Of a stretch of DNA of 64,000 nucleotides, positions 26,759 through 37,610 are shown piece after piece (position 1 is the first letter of the stretch; each line of letters begins with the position of its first letter). A model generated the notes under the pieces. That model worked only from the letters and a program-made list of their open reading frames with translations, was not told the DNA's origin and did not search any database. The position numbers and the translations under genes were made by a program. This stretch comes from Krasilnikovozyma curviuscula (Eukaryota > Basidiomycota > Tremellomycetes > Cystofilobasidiales > Mrakiaceae). The stretch spans positions 186,001 to 250,000 of the forward strand of contig MVAQ01000004.1 in NCBI GenBank assembly GCA_014825775.1. The letters run 5' to 3'.

Positions 26759-29549
26759 ATGCTTCTTCCCTCTGTCTCCTCGTCGATACTTCCCACCGCC
26801 CTCGCACTCCTCATCTCCTCGGCCCAACTCGCCAGAGCAGCAACAGCAGAGCAATGGAAATCCCAATCTATCTACCAGTCAGTAGCGCTAGCCTCTTGGC
26901 CCAGCCAAGGCAATCACGTTACTGACCTATTGTTCCTGTTCGCCCTGCCGTTTTCTTCTACCTCCCAACATCCCTCTCAACGCGGCTTGCTCCACCTACC
27001 TGCTTCAATTGACTACTCTAATGCGCTATCACAGACTCATAACTGACCGATTCGCTCCTCCATCCGACTCAGCACCGGCCCTCACATCGCCGTTGCCGAC
27101 AGTGTGCGACCCTAGTTTGCAGACGTGGTGCGGTGGGACGTGGAGGAGTATCATCGACAAGCTCGACTACATCCAAGGAATGGGAATGACAGCCATCTGG
27201 ATCTCGTAGGTCGTTTTTTCCAGCGTCTCTTTTTCGAAGGCGCGTGGGGTGGCTGACTTTTTTTCCGTATGGACGATCCTTGGTATTTTGGGAATTGGTT
27301 GTTTCTAGGCCGATCAGTCAGAACATTGATACCCTGACACCGTATAATTTTGCATACCATGGCTACTGGGTCAACAACCAGGTTTGTCCAATCCTTCTGT
27401 TTCTTTCGTCCCCTCGCAGCTGTGAGGTTGGGCCCGATGGGGGCGATGGGCGACTCGCCCCCAAGTAAAGCACGCACAGAAACTGATCTTCAACATTCTC
27501 CTTTATCCTCACCTCATATCTCATTCAACTTTCCCAATCAAAAAAATTCTCCGTCTCAAAATTCCGACACGACACAGCGAAGTCTCAACCCGCGCTTTGG
27601 CTCGTCCGACGATCTCAAGCTGCTGTCGTCGGAGTTGCACAAGCGGGGAATGATGCTTATGGTCGACATCGTTGTGAACAACATCCCCTGGGTACATGAC
27701 CCTACCAATACGCCTTTGACGTCCGACATCCTCGTGGCCGACGGTGCGCTATTCACTGATCCTGCACAGTACCACCCTTATTGTACAGTCGATTACAGCA
27801 ATGTGACTTCTACTGAAGACTGGTGTGTTCCCTTCTTCCTCTTCTTTCAAGTCTGAACACGTACTTGTGAGTGGGGTCTGACGGGATACCTCTTTTATTC
27901 GAACAGCTGGTTAGGTGACGATTACTTGGCGCTTGCCGATGTCAACACGGAGAACGACGCTGTCGTAGCCGAGTTCCACAGTTGGATTGGTGACCTCGTT
28001 TCTAACTACTCCATCGACGGATTGAGACTCGTAAGTTTTGGGCCCACTCCCTCTTTTTCTCTCAAAATCGTGACACCTGAGCTCATTTACTGACTTCGTC
28101 CTTTCTGTTTTAGGACGCCGCCAAGCACATCCCTGAAACGTTCTGGCCTCGTAAGTTTCTACTTTACCCCACCTGGTCCGCTGACTTACGTTTCCTCTAA
28201 CGCCATCCCTTTTCAATGTGGCCCCTAGCATTCTGCGCTTCTGGAGGCGTCTACTGTATCGGGGAGGTCTACGGTGACGTCGATACTGGGTTGAGCGATG
28301 CCATTCGCTATGCTACCCACATGGATGCGATTCTGAACGTGAGTCACTGTTTTGGTCGCCTTAGAAGGCCGCCTCGCTGACAAATGGCCGCTTCTGGCGT
28401 TTATTACCAATAGTACCCAGTCTACGTGAGTTTCCCAAGACCGTTAATTTCATTCGTTCACTTTTACTCACTTGCACGTCCCGTGCGTCCTCAAGTTCGC
28501 AATGATGGATGCGTTCCAGCTCCCAGGTCCCCAGAACATCTCATCCCTCGTGTCAGCAATGTCCATCATGCAACAATCCATGCCAGACGTCCACACCTTA
28601 GGCAACTTCATTGAGAATCACGATCTGCCTCGATTTGCAAATACCACTGTCGACCCGCAGAGTGAGTTTAACGCGATCGCCTTCCAGTTCCTGCACGATG
28701 GTATTCCGATTGTGTACTATGGTCAAGAACAGGGCTTCCAAGGGATTGCTGATCCTGTACGCTTGTTCCTTCCTTTTGAACATACCTTACGACCACGTTC
28801 TCACGTGAAACTCGTGTCTTTTATATCAATTTAGTTAAACAGAGAGCCGCTCTGGCCATCCAACTACACCAACACAACGACGTACCAGCGTATCGGACGT
28901 TTCAATAAGATCAGACATTGGCTCAACTCGACACAGGCGACCTTTTCCGGCGAGACATTCCTACAGGCTAATGCTACGGTCCTGAAGAGCGACAGCAAGA
29001 CTCTTGCGATCCGAAAGGGCCCCATGCTTAGTATTCTTACTAACGTAAGTGTACAAACGTCGTTCTTTTGCGATGCTGAAGATTGCAATGTCTGACACTT
29101 TATACCTTTTTAACTGGGTGTTGTTTTGTAGCGAGGATCACCACCCACGGCTGACTCGTTCGCTGTCACGCAATCGGGATGGTCCTCCAACACCGTCCTC
29201 TGGGATATGTTCACCTGTGAGACGTACACCGTCGGATCGGGAGGGTCCATCCTGATCAACTACAGCGTCTATGGAGGCCGGCCTGTCGTACGTTTCTTTT
29301 TATCTAACCTTCGCAATCTTTTCATGACCATCCAAGCCTGACCCTTTTGTTGTCTATATTTTTAAACAGATCCTAGCGGAACAGACTATCTTCAATGGAT
29401 CTGGGATCTGTACGGCTGCAGCGAGCATTACCGCAGGCTCAATATCAGCCGCAGGAACGACTCAGTCGTCAGCTGCTAAACCGGCAATGTCAACGTCTAT
29501 GAGCCTGGGCGTGCTGTTGCTGGCTGGCCTTACCTGCCTGCTGCTATAA
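26759..29549 (+). CDS. GPI-anchored GH13 alpha-amylase homologue, possibly cell-wall 4-alpha-glucanotransferase
   Basis: Extracellular, probably wall- or membrane-anchored enzyme on alpha-1,4-glucans. Seen: signal peptide ([20 protein letters not shown], mature about ATAEQWKS), then LITDRFAPP joined across an intron, [22 protein letters not shown], and the catalytic regions. Region I is VDIVVNN (27662-27682) with Asn where alpha-amylases have His. Region II is DGLRL|DAAKH with the nucleophile Asp at 28114-28116. Region III is GEVYGD with the acid Glu at 28264-28266. Region IV is [11 protein letters not shown] with Asp at 28622-28624. All three catalytic acids are kept. The C-terminus is Ser/Ala-rich and ends in a hydrophobic tail ([16 protein letters not shown]), a GPI-attachment signal. 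About ten short introns. Aspergillus niger AgtA/AgtB, GPI-anchored alpha-glucanotransferases, are known to lack residues conserved in amylases, so a wall alpha-glucan role is plausible; plain amylase activity is not excluded. Confidence 0.88.
27438..27463. repeat. Perfect 9-bp inverted repeat (hairpin) inside a GH13 intron
   Basis: TGGGGGCGA at 27438-27446 and TCGCCCCCA at 27455-27463 are exact reverse complements around an 8-nt loop. They sit in the unusually long intron (about 27382-27576) between the YWVNNQ and RSLNPRFG exons. Confidence 0.85.
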
Positions 29550-30128
29550 AAGAAGTGTGGAATCAATAAACGACTCTGTCGTCCCTCCTTCGTGTGTTCG
29601 TCTTCCTTTTTGTCCGCTCTTCTTGCATTATGTTCGTCGTCTGCTTATGTATCTGTGTATGTTGCGTTGTGTATGAGTTGGGAGCTGGGTTTTTATTATT
29701 AAATTATTTCGTTTTTCTGGCATTTAAAAATGTACTGCTATCTCGTTTCTTCACTGCCTTCCATTCTCTTCGACCAATCGTTCTTTTGCAGCTTAATTTA
29801 TCATCTTGCATGTATTATATACGTCCACCTTCTGTCATTAGACTCTTTCGTTTAGCAGGCGAGTGCTGAGTTGGGAGTGGGTGCGATGTCGTTTGACATA
29901 GCTCCCCGGCAAATGCGCACTGTTCGCTGACAGTCTCAAACGAACGACGCTTTGAAAGTTTTGATACACTGACTTCTATTCGATGCATGTGCTGCTATGT
30001 GATCCTCAGCCGTTGCTCGAGTGGCCGTCATCAACATCATTAACTCAAGCTTTTGAACGAGACCATCGCTTCATACATCACACCTCTCAAAGTCCCTGGT
30101 CTTTGGCAGAAAGATAATCAATACAACT
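29550..30128. other. Convergent intergenic region (GH13 / OST5)
   Basis: 579 bp between two stop codons. T-rich with AATAAA near its left end; no tRNA or exon that holds up. A hydrophobic open frame here is an effect of T-richness. Confidence 0.5.
29565..29570 (+). terminator. Poly(A) signal AATAAA of GH13 gene
   Basis: Canonical hexamer 15 nt after the stop codon, followed by T-rich sequence. Confidence 0.6.
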
Positions 30129-30594
30129 CTACACAGGTACACCGACAGCACAGAATAGAGCTGTCGTTCCAACTCCAATTAACGATGCTGCTACCAGTGA
30201 TGTGAGAGCTTCCTGGACTGGCGATTTCGAGAGACTGTTAGGTTAGAAACAGAAACAGTATCATGTCAGTTATCTTTCCCCCAACATCTAGCTCTCCATT
30301 ACCAGCCGGTGGACACAGGGGAGAGGCTGGTTCGAAAGTTCGCTGGCACGACGAAACGCCATTCGATAGATAGGAAAGTATCGACACTCACGTGTTCCAG
30401 TAGGCAGAGATGCCGAATCCCAATATGAGAGCTACTCCAGCAACGACGGGGAGTGACGAAGGGGGAATGACTGGCGTAAGAGCTGGCAGAGCTGCATACT
30501 GTGCCTGAAAGGTATGAGGGTTTCAGTCTTAAGTTCGAACGTTTTCCAAGAGAGGAGGGAGCAACTATACCTGTATTTGACTGTAAGCTGACAT
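30129..30594 (-). CDS. OST5: Oligosaccharyltransferase small subunit OST5/TMEM258
   Basis: Small ER membrane subunit of the N-glycosylation oligosaccharyltransferase. Three exons: 30594-30571 (MSAYSQIQ), 30504-30392, and 30234-30129. Together they encode 80 residues, close to human TMEM258 (79). Exon 2 gives ALPALTPVIPPSSLPVV, then the first membrane segment VAGVALILGFGISAYW. Exon 3 gives SPVQEALTSLVAASLIGVG and the second membrane segment, ending AVGVPV. The pattern of two membrane helices with a conserved EALTSLVAASLIGVG block resembles the KELLISLVASLFMGFG block of TMEM258. Both introns have GT-AG ends and the phases fit. Divergent from YOP1 with 289 bp between starts. Identification is by eye on a short protein, hence moderate confidence. 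Confidence 0.78.
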
Positions 30595-30883
30595 CCTCTG
30601 TTGATCAATGAACTGTAATGCAAAAATGGATTATTGGTGGATTGGGCTCGACCGTAGTGTTTTCACGAACAAGTCTGCCACCAACCACAGCCTCTTCAAC
30701 AAGACTTTTTAAATTCTGTTCACCAGACTTCAACGTGAGTGCCAAGTCCTCTTCATCTCTACCCAGTCTTATAGCTGGCTGCAAGAGCTTTCTCGAGATA
30801 CCAACCGATGCTCCAACGGGAATGGAAATGCTGACGTTCATCCCTTATCGTTTTCCTTCGGTGTGGTTTGCTCCTCTGTGCAG
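30595..30883. promoter_or_regulatory. Divergent promoter region OST5 / YOP1
   Basis: 289 bp between the two start codons, both for ER membrane proteins. The YOP1 ATG directly follows CAG (30881-30883) after a C/T-rich stretch, so a 5'-UTR intron may end there. Confidence 0.55.
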
Positions 30884-32088
30884 ATGTCAGCCCAAGGTCT
30901 CCTCAATCACCCAGTCGTCAAGAACATTCAGGCTACCGCCAACACCCAGCTCTCCTTCCTCGACAAGGAGGTGAGTCCTTTTTTTGGGCACGAATAGCGA
31001 GGGCAAAGTTCCATCGCGCGCAATGGAACACCCGCTCTTTGGTGTCTATGAGTTTTGTAGGCGAAACCTGTCTTGATTGACGCTGCTTGTATTTTCTACA
31101 TTTGTTTTCATCCAGTTGAGCAAGTACGGTTTTGCTAACGACTTCGAAGCCAAGGTACGTGGAGGAAACTTGTACCCATCCGTCATCTCACATCGCTTGA
31201 AGTGAGAAAATCTTCAGTTGACTTACGTACGATCTGTGCTTTTCGTCCCCTCTGCATGTCTCTGTTATCCCCTCTACGTGTCGTTACGGGCTTCAACCAA
31301 CCGTCTGAACGCTAAACCCATCCATCATCTAATTCCCTCGCTCTCGACTGCTCACAGACCAAGGTTCCTAAAGTTTACGGTGTTCTCGCCCTCGCTGGTA
31401 CCTTCATCACTCTCATCTTCTTCAACTTGTTCGGTCTTGCTTCTCCAATCTCCAACATTGTTGGTAAGTTATTTATTCACTCGTTTTGTCTTTTTGCTCT
31501 TTTTTGCTCGCGTGCGTTCGGTGGAAGGCTGATGCGTGGCGCTCGTTGCTCTTTGATGAATCCCTCCTCCTAGGTTTCGTCCTCCCTGTGTATTGGTCGA
31601 TTGCTGCCCTTGAATCTCCAGGTGACTCCGATGACAAGCAATGGTTGAGTACGTCACCTCTCCCAAGCTTGTCCCCCTCCTTCAACGAAAACCTTTGATT
31701 TTGAGAATTGTTCTGCGGAATAGCCTACTGGATCTCCTTCTCCTCCCTCACCATCATCGAATCTCTCTTCTTGAAGCTCGTCATGTACTACATGCGTCAG
31801 TTCCTCCACTCCCTCTTCTTGTGTGACCGTTCGCCTTGCCAACTGACTCTCGCGAATCCAACCAGCATTCTACTTCGTCTTCAAGACGGTCTTGATTGTG
31901 TGGCTGCAGCTCCCAAGCACCCGTGGTGCCACTACTGTTTACAACCACGTCATCAAGCCTATCATGGCCAAGAACAAGAGCGCTTCCTTCACTCCTGCTA
32001 CTCGTATGTTCCGCCTTCCAATTCTGATAAGGATCTTATACTTACCTATACTCGTTTGCCGCTGTTAGAACATGACAAGACCCTCTAA
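30884..32088 (+). CDS. YOP1: ER-tubule-shaping protein YOP1 (DP1/REEP family)
   Basis: Reticulon-like membrane protein that bends ER membrane into tubules. Start MSAQGLLNHPVVKNIQ with the short amphipathic lead FLDKE|LSKYGFANDFEAK. Then TKVPKVYGVLALAGTFITLI, the first hydrophobic hairpin, followed by FVLPVYWSIAALESPGDSDD, the family hallmark (PxYxSxxAIES). TYWISFSSLTIIE and FYFVFKTVLIVWLQLPSTRG come next, then the amphipathic tail VYNHVIKPIMAKNK. Stop at TAA 32086-32088, after the last join gives ATQHDKTL. At least six introns, one of about 200 nt (31155-31357). Complete and of normal family size. Confidence 0.92.
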
Positions 32089-32543
32089 ATTGGACTTAAA
32101 CTGAGTGAAGAAAGAAGGTGTAAGAATTAGAGAGTGACGTAACGAAGCAAGGAAAGGCGTACCCCACCTCTTCATTTCTAGCTCTTAAATCACCTTCCAG
32201 TACTTCCCTAGTTTCTTCTCTCTGATAAAATTAACATAAATACATATCGCAGTTTCAGAATATCCGTTTTCTCAATTTGTTTCCTCTGCAGTTGGACTCC
32301 TTTTGGGTACCTTTTTGCTCGCACATAAACTCTTTCTTGATAAGATTGGTTCTTTTGAATGGATCCGTTCAAGAGAGTGTAGCTGCAGCTCTTTCTTTCC
32401 AGTGAAGACGGTGCTTGATCTCTGGCCGGGTTGTGCGTGTGCTCACTCCCCCGACCGACTCCTCCGACGACCTCAGAAGTTGATTCAGCTTGTGGGCCAA
32501 CTTCACCAACCCTTTCCCAACACCCCAGCCTCTTGGACTACAA
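32089..32543. other. Intergenic gap between YOP1 and DHODH gene
   Basis: 455 bp. The left half is AT-rich and fits a YOP1 3' end; the right half should be the DHODH promoter. Frames open here begin with non-ATG codons and show no recognisable protein. Confidence 0.45.
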
Positions 32544-33729
32544 ATGTCTCCAATCACTCTCGGTTCTCTCTCACTGAAGTCCCACGTGTTCAACTCGTCC
32601 TGTCCCTGGGCGTCGACAGAAGAGCAGCTGAGAAATCTCTTCCAATGCAAAGCTACGGGGGCTGTCACCACTCGTACGGCTACAATAGATGGATTCAAGG
32701 AGACGAGAGGTGTTCATGAGGTGAGTTTAACGCTTTTGCCTTGATTGCATAGTACCGCTTGTGAAGCGCCAGATTCTGCAGAGCTAACCTCGTTTGCTTC
32801 CCGTCTGTTCAGCATGTGTTCACAGAGATTTCCGTCAGTAAAAAGCTCACCTCAGAAGTATAAGTTGCTGACTCTACCTCATAACCAGTCTCTTAACAGC
32901 TATGGCTACTCACCATTTCCCCTCTCATATTACATCAAGGCTGTATCGGACATCGCAGCTGAAGACTCCTCATCCAGCAAGCCATTCATCATCTGTAGGT
33001 TCAAGCTATTACCCTCCCTTTCTTTAACTCTGACTTATCTCTTCCTCCCTGATCGCAACATCAGCCATCACCTCATCCTCGCCTACAGAGCTCCTCGAGA
33101 TGCTGCACCTCGTCCTGACCCTCTATCAAGCCTACCCTTCTCGAATAGCTATCGAAATTAACACCTCGTGCCCTAACATCCCAAATCACCCTCCACCGGC
33201 ATACGATCCCGTCGCCCTCTTAACGCTCCTGCAGCCCCTTCTCGACGCCCTCCCGAGTGGGCTCACGCTGGGGATCAAACTCCCACCATTCACGCATATC
33301 GGACAGTTCACATCCATTATCCAGTTCTTGGAGGCGGTGGAGCCGTTTGAAGATGGATCGCCGAAGATCGCGTACTTGGCGTGTACCAACACGCTCGGCG
33401 GCGCAGTTGTGTTCGACGAGCAGGTGGTCGATGGCAGCGAAGGTCGTCACATCGTTGTGAAGGGTGAAGAGGGTTTCGCGCTTGACGGTGGGTTCGGAGG
33501 TCTGGCTGGGCCTGCAATCCATGCGGTATCGGTTGGCAACGTGGCGCGCTTCTCTCTCCTGCTCAAAGCGTCGTCTTCTGACTCGGTGAAGAACACGGCA
33601 ATTGTTGGAATCGGAGGTGCGAGTGATAGGGTGTCCGTGGGTAGATTCTTGAAAGCAGGTGCGAAAGCGGTGGCTTGCGCGACTGCGTTGGGACGCAGAG
33701 GCATGGTTTGCTTCGATGAGATGATTTGA
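32544..33729 (+). CDS. URA1: Class 1 (cytosolic) dihydroorotate dehydrogenase
   Basis: Oxidises dihydroorotate to orotate in pyrimidine synthesis using FMN; class 1A enzymes use fumarate in the cytosol. Four exons: 32544-32720 (MSPITLGSLSLKSHVFN, KATGAVTTRTATIDGF), a 21-nt microexon 32813-32833 (HVFTEIS), an exon beginning SLNSYGYSPFP, and the long last exon. Total is about 321 residues, close to yeast Ura1 and Lactococcus DHODA. Diagnostic: IEINTSCPNIP with the class-1 catalytic Cys (33169-33171), LGIKLPPF, CTNTLGGA, DGGFGGLAGPAI, and VGIGGASDRVSVGRFLKAGA for FMN phosphate. Class 2 enzymes have Ser instead and an N-terminal mitochondrial or membrane segment, which is absent. Stop TGA 33727-33729. 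Convergent with the TRP-like gene. Confidence 0.9.
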
Positions 33730-34193
33730 TGTATTGGTTTGGTTAAGGGTCTCAATGTGGAAAACTTATATACATGTGATGTCTAGTTTTGGCATGGGAT
33801 AATGGAAAGAAGTGATGAGAGAATGTAGGAAGCCGGCATCTAGAGTGTGCTAAGTGAGAGACTTGTAGAACAAAAGGAAAAGAAGTGATGGAGAGAACTG
33901 AAAGAGCACAGAGTGTGTACATCTAATGAACAACCAAAAAAAAGTCTACAGAGGGTCGTGAAAAAATGGAAAGGTAAAGCGAGTGTGGTGATGGTGCAAA
34001 TGATTCGAACTGTGGGGGACGAGAAAACTCTATTGTGCTGGGAAATACTCGCGATTTTGTTGCCGGGTTTGAGGATTCTCGAAGTTGCCTATTCCGAGTG
34101 GAGTATAGAAGGGAGTGTTTCCACTCGGCGCTGATGTGAGCAAAGAACACATCAGCATCAGATTGGGGAAGGAGCGAGAGCAGGGCATCAACA
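33730..34193. other. Convergent intergenic region (DHODH / TRP-like)
   Basis: 464 bp between two stop codons, purine-rich on the plus strand. No exon recognised. Confidence 0.5.
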
Positions 34194-37046
34194 TTACTCA
34201 CTGTAAGTTGGAGCGTGGAGCTGCGCATTGGGAGATTCTGGTGTTGAATTGATTGGCCGACCGTCGAGCAGCTGAAGCCCGTAGTGATCCTCACGAGTTT
34301 CTTGTCGAAGGAATGTAGTACCAGAGTGCGCTGTCGTTGCTGTCATCGGTGAAAGTGGTGATCCAAACGATGTGGTAGGAGTTTCTTCTTCATTCAAGAA
34401 AGTTGGGTTTGGATGTGCCGAGGTGTCGATAGGATATAACTCCGATGGCGGCGTGTGAAAGTTGGTGAATGGACTGCCACCAGCAGACTTCTCCTGCATT
34501 TCAGGGGCGCCATTGAGTCCTTGCATCGTTGTTTGCGACAAATTCTTCTCATCGAGCTTGTTGAAGGTGTTTCCGGGAGTGTTCCGTCTGAAGAGGACGC
34601 CCCAAGCTGGATGAGCGGGTGGAAAGAGTCAGTTTAGATCTCGAATCAGAAACAGCATGAAGACGAAGATCAGCTCACTGAGGTTCCATAAGAATCCAAA
34701 GAGAAGTATCACCACCGCAATACCGTACACAGCTATACAGACGAAGCCTAGTATAGTTTTGATGATTTCCGATAGATTCCAAACAGGGAAGAAGGAGATC
34801 ATCAGACCAAGTCCAACAAGTCTAAACAAGCTCATAACAGGACTAAGCCAGTCTCCCTTCTTGTCGGTGTGAGGTCTGAAGGCGACGAGTGCGACAAAAG
34901 TTAAGCCTTCAATTGCTACGAGACCAATCAACTGTGTGTTACCATGACCTTGGCCAAACCCAACAAAGCATGCTCGAGCAAATATCCCCAGCATCATTAG
35001 AAACCAGAACCAAATGCCGACTGCTGGACGGTACTGTTGGTAGACGGCGGCACACAATGGGCGGCACTGGTAAATAGGATGGAACATAGAGATCCTCTCG
35101 TTGTACCCCAAGGTATCTGATCCGTCTTCAGTTGAGGTTCTCGACAAGCCCTGCCTGCGAGAAGCAACTAAGAGAGACGCTTCGGCTGCCAAGAGGGAAG
35201 CAATAGTGAAAACGAAGAGTAGCGCCGAGAGGAATATTGGTAGCCAAGCGTCCTTGAGAGTCCACTGATAGAATGAGAAAATGCAGACCGGCAGGAAGAC
35301 AATGAAAGTCTATTCACAAAAAAAAATGGCCAATTAGTTGAAAGCTTTATTGCATCGCAACTTCACCTTGACTGACCATCCTCAATCCGTTCGAAACAAA
35401 AAACCGGGTGAAGCTATCTTTTTGTCGCTGCCACCATTCTCCATGTGAAGAATCCTTTCTCCTCCTCGCCATAAAAAAGACAATTCCATACAGGACCGCA
35501 TGGATAGCCAACCACACCAGAGTAAGGAAGAGCCAGAAGAAGAAGACAGTGAAGAAGGCGTTGGCCAGCGGGACGTCTATCGAGTTAACGTAGACCGGGA
35601 TACCATCAGCGACTGTAGTGGTAGTTGCTGATCCAGAGTCAATATTGGCTCTTTTGAAAATCTTAGCCAAGGTGTGTTTGGTTGAAAGAGACCTTTTCAC
35701 CCAGTTAGCAGAGTTGAACAGAGCATCAGCGAAGACATCAGCTGTCGGAAGGGTTGCAATATCTGCTGTTGAAGGACTGCTGGTTGTTGCTAAGTTCTTG
35801 ATGATCCTGATATCGCTGGTGGCTTCAATGGGAAGGTTGTACGAGCTCGTGTTTGTGGCTTTCCTATCAATAAATCCAGCAGCGGTATTTGCGGTGCTGC
35901 TGAGTTGGGCACCCGTCTTAGAACGAGCCGAGTTGATGGCGTTTTGAATCGAGCTGGTGTAGAACAGACCAAGTGCCCACCGAAAGTTCAAAGCGAATTG
36001 AGGGTACACTGTGGGATACTGCAATGATAAGAGGCCCGACATCGCAATCGTTTGAAAGAGAAAGATCAAGTCGACAATTCTCCATTGCATTGGTGATGAT
36101 GTTCCAAGAATAGTATGAACCCAACCTGCGAGTATTCCTACCGCTGCAGTAAGATAAACAGCAGACGGACAAATACACACTCGCACGTTCAGCGTTCAAA
36201 CATTTCGATTAAATTTCGTTTCAAGGAAAGAGCACACTCACAGCTAAGAGCAGCAGTACTCCAATAGACACCCTTTTGTTTGGTGGTCCATCCGTTACTG
36301 AGAGTTGCTTGTACACATCCAATGAGTTCTCCGCTGTAGGCGTCTGAAAAGGTCAGTTTGGCGTAGGCGTCTAGGTCTGGCACTGTGTAGGCGATAGATG
36401 GTAGCGAGGAAACGAATTTGGCTGGGATAGGTATCGACTCAGAACCTAAAGAGTATAGTCATCAGCAAGGAGATGTGATCAGCCACCTTCCGTAGTTCCG
36501 AGTCATTCTAAAATCGAGCCCAAGCACCTAGACACCAGAGCCACCAGAACTAAGATACTTACCATTGAAAGTTAAAGATGGCAGGGGACAAAGTGCACCA
36601 TCTAAGAAAGAGCACAAATCTAAGGTGAGATTGAGTGGTGTCAGACCGTAGACATGGATTTCTATCGTTGTCGTAAGATTGAGGTCGTCTGAAACGAGTT
36701 CTGCCGCCAGGTCGAAGAGAATTGAGCTGTTGGCTTTGAAGTATGTTATCGAAGCCTGTTCGACCAAAATTGAAGTCTACAAATCACCAAGATTACAATA
36801 GTGGTCAGCAAGCCAGGATTTGAAGGCGGGGTGGAGCATCATTCTTGACGCTTCTACTATTATCGCCCGCAGTGACACAGGAAACCAGGAGAAGCTCAAA
36901 ATCATAAAAGGTAAGAGGCTTACAGGCGGGGAGCAATAGGATACCGAGTTGGTGAACAGAACGTCCCGTTTTGACAGGACGGAGGATACTGTCGTCAGGC
37001 AAAAGACCAACAAAGGGAGGGGGGAGGGGAATTTCGATAGGCGCAT
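34194..37046 (-). CDS. TRP-like / flavin-carrier (Flc, Pkd2) family membrane protein
   Basis: Fungal polytopic membrane protein linked in yeast to FAD transport, Ca2+ signalling and wall integrity. Starts MRLSKFPSPLPLLVFCLTTV, a signal peptide ending near VLSKR. The luminal ML-like domain follows in small exons (EQASITYFKANSSILFDLAA, YGLTPLNLTLDLC, PIPAKFV, LDAYAKLTF, IGCVQATLSNGW). About nine hydrophobic spans begin at AVGILAGWVHTILG and MSGLLSLQYPTVYP. Then FFTVFFFWLFLTLVW, LSALLFVFTIASLLAAEA, IWFWFLMMLGIFARA, and GFVCIAVYGIAVVILLFG. The cytosolic tail after TWGVLFRRNTP is Ser/Thr/Pro-rich and ends APTYSE at TAA (34196-34194). The mature extracellular side has several N-x-S/T sites. Family fairly sure; substrate unknown. 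Confidence 0.83.
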
Positions 37047-37610
37047 TTGAGGTGATTCGATCAGTTTTAGATCGCAAAGCGCAGAGCGATAGACCAGGTA
37101 GTGAAGAGCCTGTGCTGAGTAGTAGACTGAAGGTTAGACCAGTAGAACCAGCGTTGGAGAGGAAACCAGAAAAATACGTACGCCGACGGGAAGCAGTATG
37201 CTCAGCTCGAACAGCAAACGGACTGGCGAATTTGCGGGATCTAACACCTAGGGGTCATGGACTCTGAGATCCTACGGTATTGAGAGAACAAGCTGCCTGG
37301 TCCAATGATATATTGAGGAAACCCAAAAATGGGTGGCTGTCGAGAGGTCACAGAGAAGGATGACAAGACGACTCCTCAATTTATTTCACCCGCGCTGACG
37401 GGAGGAATGACATATTGCCTGCGACAGAAAAGAAAACAGCAACCAAGACTTATAACGAAGACTGTGCTGATCTAATGCAAATCTAAATTTGTATATTTCA
37501 GCTGAAGGAAATATCAAGCGACAACTCCTTTATAGACTAAGTTGCGTTTCTGCAGGGTGGCGAGCGCCATCAGGAGCAAGGCTGGGGACCTAGGTGGCCA
37601 AGCACTAATA
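37047..37610. other. Intergenic gap between TRP-like gene and unrecognised membrane-protein gene
   Basis: 564 bp. It should hold the TRP-like promoter and the 3' end of the gene to its right, both on the minus strand. No exon recognised. Confidence 0.5.

Noticed and set aside
29594..29869. Hydrophobic 91-residue open frame that looks like a membrane protein
   Set aside because: It sits in the T-rich 3' region between two stops; the hydrophobicity follows from T-rich codons, and there is no supporting context.
29995..30070. tRNA-like A-box word TTGCTCGAGTGG
   Set aside because: No matching B-box (GGTTCGANTCC type) at the proper distance and no acceptor-stem pairing.
30325..30345. B-box-like GGTTCGAAAGT
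   Set aside because: It lies inside the second OST5 intron, diverges from the consensus and has no A-box upstream.
30432..30623. 63-residue minus-strand open frame across the start of OST5
   Set aside because: It runs through the first OST5 intron in the wrong frame; the spliced OST5 model explains the region.
32303..32719. 138-residue plus-strand open frame overlapping the first DHODH exon
   Set aside because: It is in a different frame from the conserved DHODH start and shows no homology-like pattern.
36971..37267. 98-residue plus-strand open frame opposite the TRP-like signal-peptide exon
   Set aside because: It is a shadow of the minus-strand first exon and its promoter, with no domain-like sequence.
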